Positions 60,866 to 64,000 of a stretch of 64,000 nucleotides of DNA are shown here, one piece after another. Within the stretch, counting starts at the first letter, position 1, and each line of letters opens with the position of its first letter. The notes under the pieces are model-generated. The model was not told the origin of the DNA. It ran no database searches and was given only the letters and a program-made list of their open reading frames with translations. The translations under genes and the position numbers were made by a program. This DNA comes from Bradyrhizobium embrapense (GTDB lineage Bacteria; Pseudomonadota; Alphaproteobacteria; Rhizobiales; Xanthobacteraceae). Location of the stretch: the NCBI RefSeq assembly GCF_001189235.2, contig NZ_LFIP02000001.1, forward strand, positions 1 through 64,000, written 5' to 3'.

Positions 60866-61276
60866 TCAGTTCGGCTCGAAAAACGTCAGCTTCTTCCAGC
60901 CCATTTGACGCAGGGCCAGAACGGTTTCGCAGGCAACCCCCTGCTTCTCGTCGCAGTGGATGACCCGCTGCTCGGACTTCAACCAGACGCCGATATGCGC
61001 CGGCACCCGCAGGTGGGCCATCAGGACGAGCGCGCCATCCGCGGCGACGACAAGGCCGCCGGGCCCCTCTGGCACTTCTCGCCACAAGCCTCGCTCGGGA
61101 TGCCCCTCGAAGGACTCCAGCACCCAGCGCTTCGAGAAGTCGTTGGGTACCGGGATGCGGGGGAGATCGCGCCCGAACAGTTCCTTCTCGACGTGGCAGG
61201 CGAAGTCCCAGCAGTTTCGCGCCTGCCATGCCCACGGTTCGCCGATAAGCGGCGCCAGAAATTCGGAACGGTTCAT
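60866..61276 (-). CDS. NlpC/P60-like tail peptidase
   Basis: 136 residues from ATG at 61276. RNCWDFACHVEKELFG contains the nucleophile Cys at the start of the core helix and AHIGVWL the catalytic His. These tail-tip peptidases open the cell wall at infection. It overlaps the DUF1833 stop (TAATG). Confidence 0.85.
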   Translation of the reverse strand: MNRSEFLAPLIGEPWAWQARNCWDFACHVEKELFGRDLPRIPVPNDFSKRWVLESFEGHPERGLWREVPEGPGGLVVAADGALVLMAHLRVPAHIGVWLKSEQRVIHCDEKQGVACETVLALRQMGWKKLTFFEPN

Positions 61277-61800
61277 TAAGGCAGCAAGCTCGGGAATTGG
61301 ACGTAGTCGTAGTTCTTCGTGAGGCGCGGAAACCGCTTGTTCTGCAGGTTCTTCACCATCACGGTGCCGGTGATCGAGGTACCGACCACCTTGACGTTGC
61401 GGAGCTCGAACTCGACCGCGCCATAGGACGGCTGCGTCAAGTCCGAGGCGAGATATTCCCGGTACAGAACCGAGATGTACTCGCGGTACCCCAAGGCGGC
61501 CCGGATCTTGGGCAGCAACTCGCGATTGACGTTGTCGATCTTGATGTCGGTCTGCGGCGGCTGCCCCTGCCGCTGCTCCGGATACTTCGACTCGAACGGG
61601 CACGCGATGAACGTCACCGTTTCGCCGGGATTGCGCGGGGCCGACAACTCGATCCCGAAGGTCATGTCGTCACCGACGTTGGCGACGACGCGCGCCGCGA
61701 CATCGAACGACGACTGCCAGATTTCGAGCGTGTGATAGACCCGCGCGCTAGGCGGGCAAGACGCGTAGGCCTCGAGGAGCGCTTCGTTGTGTGTCGCCAT
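61276..61800 (-). CDS. DUF1833 family minor tail protein
   Basis: 174 residues. PPSARVYHTLEIWQSSF and GYREYISVLYREYLASDLTQ are typical of the DUF1833 phage proteins that follow the tape measure. Order tape measure, small tail protein, DUF1833, NlpC, tail tip is standard. TGATG overlap with the preceding gene. Confidence 0.85.
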   Translation of the reverse strand: MATHNEALLEAYASCPPSARVYHTLEIWQSSFDVAARVVANVGDDMTFGIELSAPRNPGETVTFIACPFESKYPEQRQGQPPQTDIKIDNVNRELLPKIRAALGYREYISVLYREYLASDLTQPSYGAVEFELRNVKVVGTSITGTVMVKNLQNKRFPRLTKNYDYVQFPSLLP

Positions 61801-62171
61801 CAGAGATTAAACACCATCAGGGTCATCGTCGCCGCGACGTGGCTCGTTCCCACCGGCACGTAGGTTGGCTTGCCGCCCTTCGCGAACTTGCAGGTCTTGC
61901 TGGTGTAGGAAGACCCGAGCCAGACGTTGGCGGTGAACCTGCCGGACCCGTTACCGAGCGTGTCCCTCACCCAAGCGACAAACGTGTCGTACTCTGCCAG
62001 CGTGAGATTGATCGTCTGCACCACGGTCCCGACGTTGTCGCCGGGCCGCGGGCGTTCTCGCGTATTCCCGCCTTCCATGTCGGTCGCGATCGGGTCCAGG
62101 AACCGCTTCTGGATTTGGAATCCACTTTTTTGCGGCCGGCTGTTGACCCCGGGCCAAGACGGAAGGGCCAT
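61800..62171 (-). CDS. Minor tail protein
   Basis: 123 residues. LPSWPGVNSRPQKSGFQIQK and NLTLAEYDTFVAWVRDTLGN resemble minor tail proteins placed after the tape measure. It precedes DUF1833 and starts three bases after the tape measure stop. Confidence 0.75.
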   Translation of the reverse strand: MALPSWPGVNSRPQKSGFQIQKRFLDPIATDMEGGNTRERPRPGDNVGTVVQTINLTLAEYDTFVAWVRDTLGNGSGRFTANVWLGSSYTSKTCKFAKGGKPTYVPVGTSHVAATMTLMVFNL

Positions 62172-62174
62172 CGC

Positions 62175-64000
62175 TTAGCTCCCGAAACCGCGTTGACGTG
62201 ACGTCATGGCCTGAGAGATCGGGCCATTGCGGGAAGCGTCGTCGACCATGAGACCGGTGACGGCGTTTTTGAACATGATATCGACCTGCGTGCCGTTATT
62301 TGTCCGGCTGACGCTGGTCTGCGGATCGGATCCAGACGGCGCGTTGTAGATGTTCACCGTTACAGCACCGCCGCCGGCACTGTTGTCGTTTGCAGCACCC
62401 AAGCCGCCGGCGGAGACGCCGAGGCGCCCGTCGCGGCCGCGGCGCAGCGGCATGACGGCCTCCTCGCCGGCCTCGCCCATGAGACCGGTGCCACCATTCG
62501 CCATAGGGAACAGAGTCGGCCGTGTCACGACGCCACCGAGCCGGAACGGGATGATGTTGCCGCCGGCGAAGACGTTGCCGCGGGCGCTCGGCGCTACGGG
62601 GCCAAACAGGTTGCTGCCGGCGGTGCCAGGCGAGCCGAAGGTGACGCCGGCGGACCCGAGGAGCGACCCGAAATCAGCGCCGCCACCCAGACCACCGAAC
62701 GAGCTCTGCAGGCTCCGCATCAACGGCCCGACGACGAGCAGCTTGATGATCATTTCCTCGATCGCTCGGATCACCAGCTTCGAGGTGTCGGAGAACGCCT
62801 GGCCGAAGCTCTTGGACCCGTCGATCGCATCGGTGATTCCGGTCACGAGGTCGCTCGAGATCGTCGAAGAACTCTGGCTGATTGCCGCGTTTGTGCGGAG
62901 CGCTTGGGCCTCGACCGAGGCTAGCGCGGTCGCGACGTCCGGATAAACGGACTTCAACTGCTGCGCGATTTGAACGTCGTCGGGCGACAGCAGCGCGGTC
63001 TGGCGACCGAACCTAATGTCGTTCTGGATCTGCTTGAGCGCATTGGCCTGTGCCGCTGCACCGAGCGCCTTGGCCTGCGCTTCGATCGCGGCCTTGTCTT
63101 GGTCGGTCAGTTCTTTGTGGTTGCGGACGGCGTCGGTGAGAGCCGTCATCCGGGCCACGTACTCGGCCGCAGCACCCGCGGACATGCCGATCGTCGCGGT
63201 CTGGATCTTGGTCGCATCGGCCTGGGCCTTGATCTGCAGCGAGCCGTCGGCCTGCGCGCGGGCAAGGTCCAACTGATCCTTGATCTGCTTTGCCGTCAGG
63301 CCGGCGCCGGCTTCCTGTGCCCGCTGGAGCTCGAGCGTCTTCTGCCTGACGCTGTCAAGCACGCCGGCCGACTGACCGAGCGCGGACATGCGCGCCGATT
63401 GGACGCTGGAGGCAATATCCAACTGCAGGGCCGCCGTCGCCCGGCCGGTGTCCGTCGGTGATGCACCAATCTGGGCCGACTTGGCGCGGATCTGCTCAAG
63501 TCCGGCAGCCAGCCGTTCCGCCGGGCTTGCCGCGGCGCCGAGGAACTCGACGAGGGCGTTCTTCGGCAGGGCCGCCAGCGCAGCACTGGTCGCCGTGATC
63601 GAGCGCTGCAGTTGGTCCATCGACTGACCAACCTTGGCCAGCTTCTGGTCGACGTCCGGCGCCGCGGCGAGGTCTTGAAGCAGCTTCAGTTGGTTCTGGA
63701 GATCCTGCGTCTGGCCGATGATCGGCAGCGCGGTCCGAATGGCCTGCTGCTGGGCCAGCGACTGCTGCGCATTGCGCGCTTCCTCGACAGCGGTCTTCTG
63801 GCGCTGGAGCGCGGCGGTAACCTTGTCGATCTGCGCTTGGGCGGCAGCGACGGCAGCGGGGTCAGCGATGGCCCCCAGCATCCCGGTCTCCGGATTGACC
63901 GTCCGCCCGCCTGTCTTCTGCAGAAATTCGAGATTGCGCTGGGCCGCCTGCAACTGGGCGTCGAGCGTCTGCGCCGGATTCAAGACGTTGTAGATGCTCT
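62175..64000 (-). CDS. Tail tape measure protein, 5' end outside window
   Basis: At least 608 codons are visible and the frame is open to the window edge. Long helical, Gln/Ala-rich segments (AAQRNLEFLQ, LAQQQAIRTALP) end in SFGQAFSDTSKLVIRAIEEMI-type and Gly/Phe-rich C-terminus with EAGEEAVMPLRRGRDGRLGV, as in lambda-family tape measures. It sets tail length. Confidence 0.9.
   Translation of the reverse strand, partial: SIYNVLNPAQTLDAQLQAAQRNLEFLQKTGGRTVNPETGMLGAIADPAAVAAAQAQIDKVTAALQRQKTAVEEARNAQQSLAQQQAIRTALPIIGQTQDLQNQLKLLQDLAAAPDVDQKLAKVGQSMDQLQRSITATSAALAALPKNALVEFLGAAASPAERLAAGLEQIRAKSAQIGASPTDTGRATAALQLDIASSVQSARMSALGQSAGVLDSVRQKTLELQRAQEAGAGLTAKQIKDQLDLARAQADGSLQIKAQADATKIQTATIGMSAGAAAEYVARMTALTDAVRNHKELTDQDKAAIEAQAKALGAAAQANALKQIQNDIRFGRQTALLSPDDVQIAQQLKSVYPDVATALASVEAQALRTNAAISQSSSTISSDLVTGITDAIDGSKSFGQAFSDTSKLVIRAIEEMIIKLLVVGPLMRSLQSSFGGLGGGADFGSLLGSAGVTFGSPGTAGSNLFGPVAPSARGNVFAGGNIIPFRLGGVVTRPTLFPMANGGTGLMGEAGEEAVMPLRRGRDGRLGVSAGGLGAANDNSAGGGAVTVNIYNAPSGSDPQTSVSRTNNGTQVDIMFKNAVTGLMVDDASRNGPISQAMTSRQRGFGS

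Overview
The window looks like an alphaproteobacterial chromosome, most likely Bradyrhizobium. It has high GC, an ndvC/ndvB-type cyclic beta-glucan cluster, the intergenic palindromic repeat style I associate with that genus, and a tRNA-His without the universal G-1/C73 pair, which fits the Rhizobiales lineage. The genus is an inference; no database search was possible.

Chromosomal part (1-30,886). A very large surface adhesin reads off the left edge on the minus strand, with about seven 327-bp tandem repeats and many short AIDA-type repeats. Next come mfd and sdhE (overlapping, minus), recG (divergent), a DUF502 membrane protein, glmS, two small membrane proteins, a GAF-GGDEF-PilZ signalling protein, a class III nucleotide cyclase, a nitrilase divergent from a LysR regulator, a DUF485/sodium:solute symporter pair and glmU. 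After an SPOR-like membrane protein and a small membrane protein comes the glucan cluster: ndvC-like (minus), a small secreted protein at the ndvD position, and ndvB-like (plus). This part ends at tRNA-Lys(TTT), 30,811-30,886.

Prophage part (30,887 to beyond 64,000). Just after tRNA-Lys the content becomes phage-like, so the tRNA is the probable attachment site; the integrase and right end are outside the window. Small overlapping plus-strand genes (31.0-34.9 kb; one is a SpoT-like HD hydrolase) lead into a minus-strand tRNA array (34.86-46.10 kb). I count 34 essentially complete tRNA genes, all with encoded CCA. They cover 19 amino acids, with no tRNA-Ala, and include a true initiator tRNA-fMet. 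Scattered through the array are an HNH nuclease gene fused to half a tRNA-Asn, a metallo-beta-lactamase/membrane-protein pair, an autoregulated-looking HTH gene with a leader peptide, a second HNH nuclease, an outer-membrane barrel and a candidate structured RNA. Several tRNAs are odd: class II (long variable arm) tRNA-Asn and tRNA-Lys, a tRNA-Leu with a short variable loop, and a tRNA-Arg with almost no D-arm.

The right part is an ordinary siphophage late region on the minus strand, read from 64 kb downward: tape measure protein, minor tail proteins, NlpC/P60-like tail peptidase, TipJ-type tail tip protein, three related small tail proteins, a tail fibre, a terminator, then a lysis module with endolysin, an unexpected fatty-acid-hydroxylase-family gene, spanin-like genes and small membrane proteins, closed by a strong terminator near 48.6 kb. 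A lone ATP-dependent DNA ligase adenylation domain sits between the tRNA array and the lysis module.

The most novel material is the tRNA array itself: its near-complete amino-acid coverage, its unusual tRNA architectures and the genes embedded in it.
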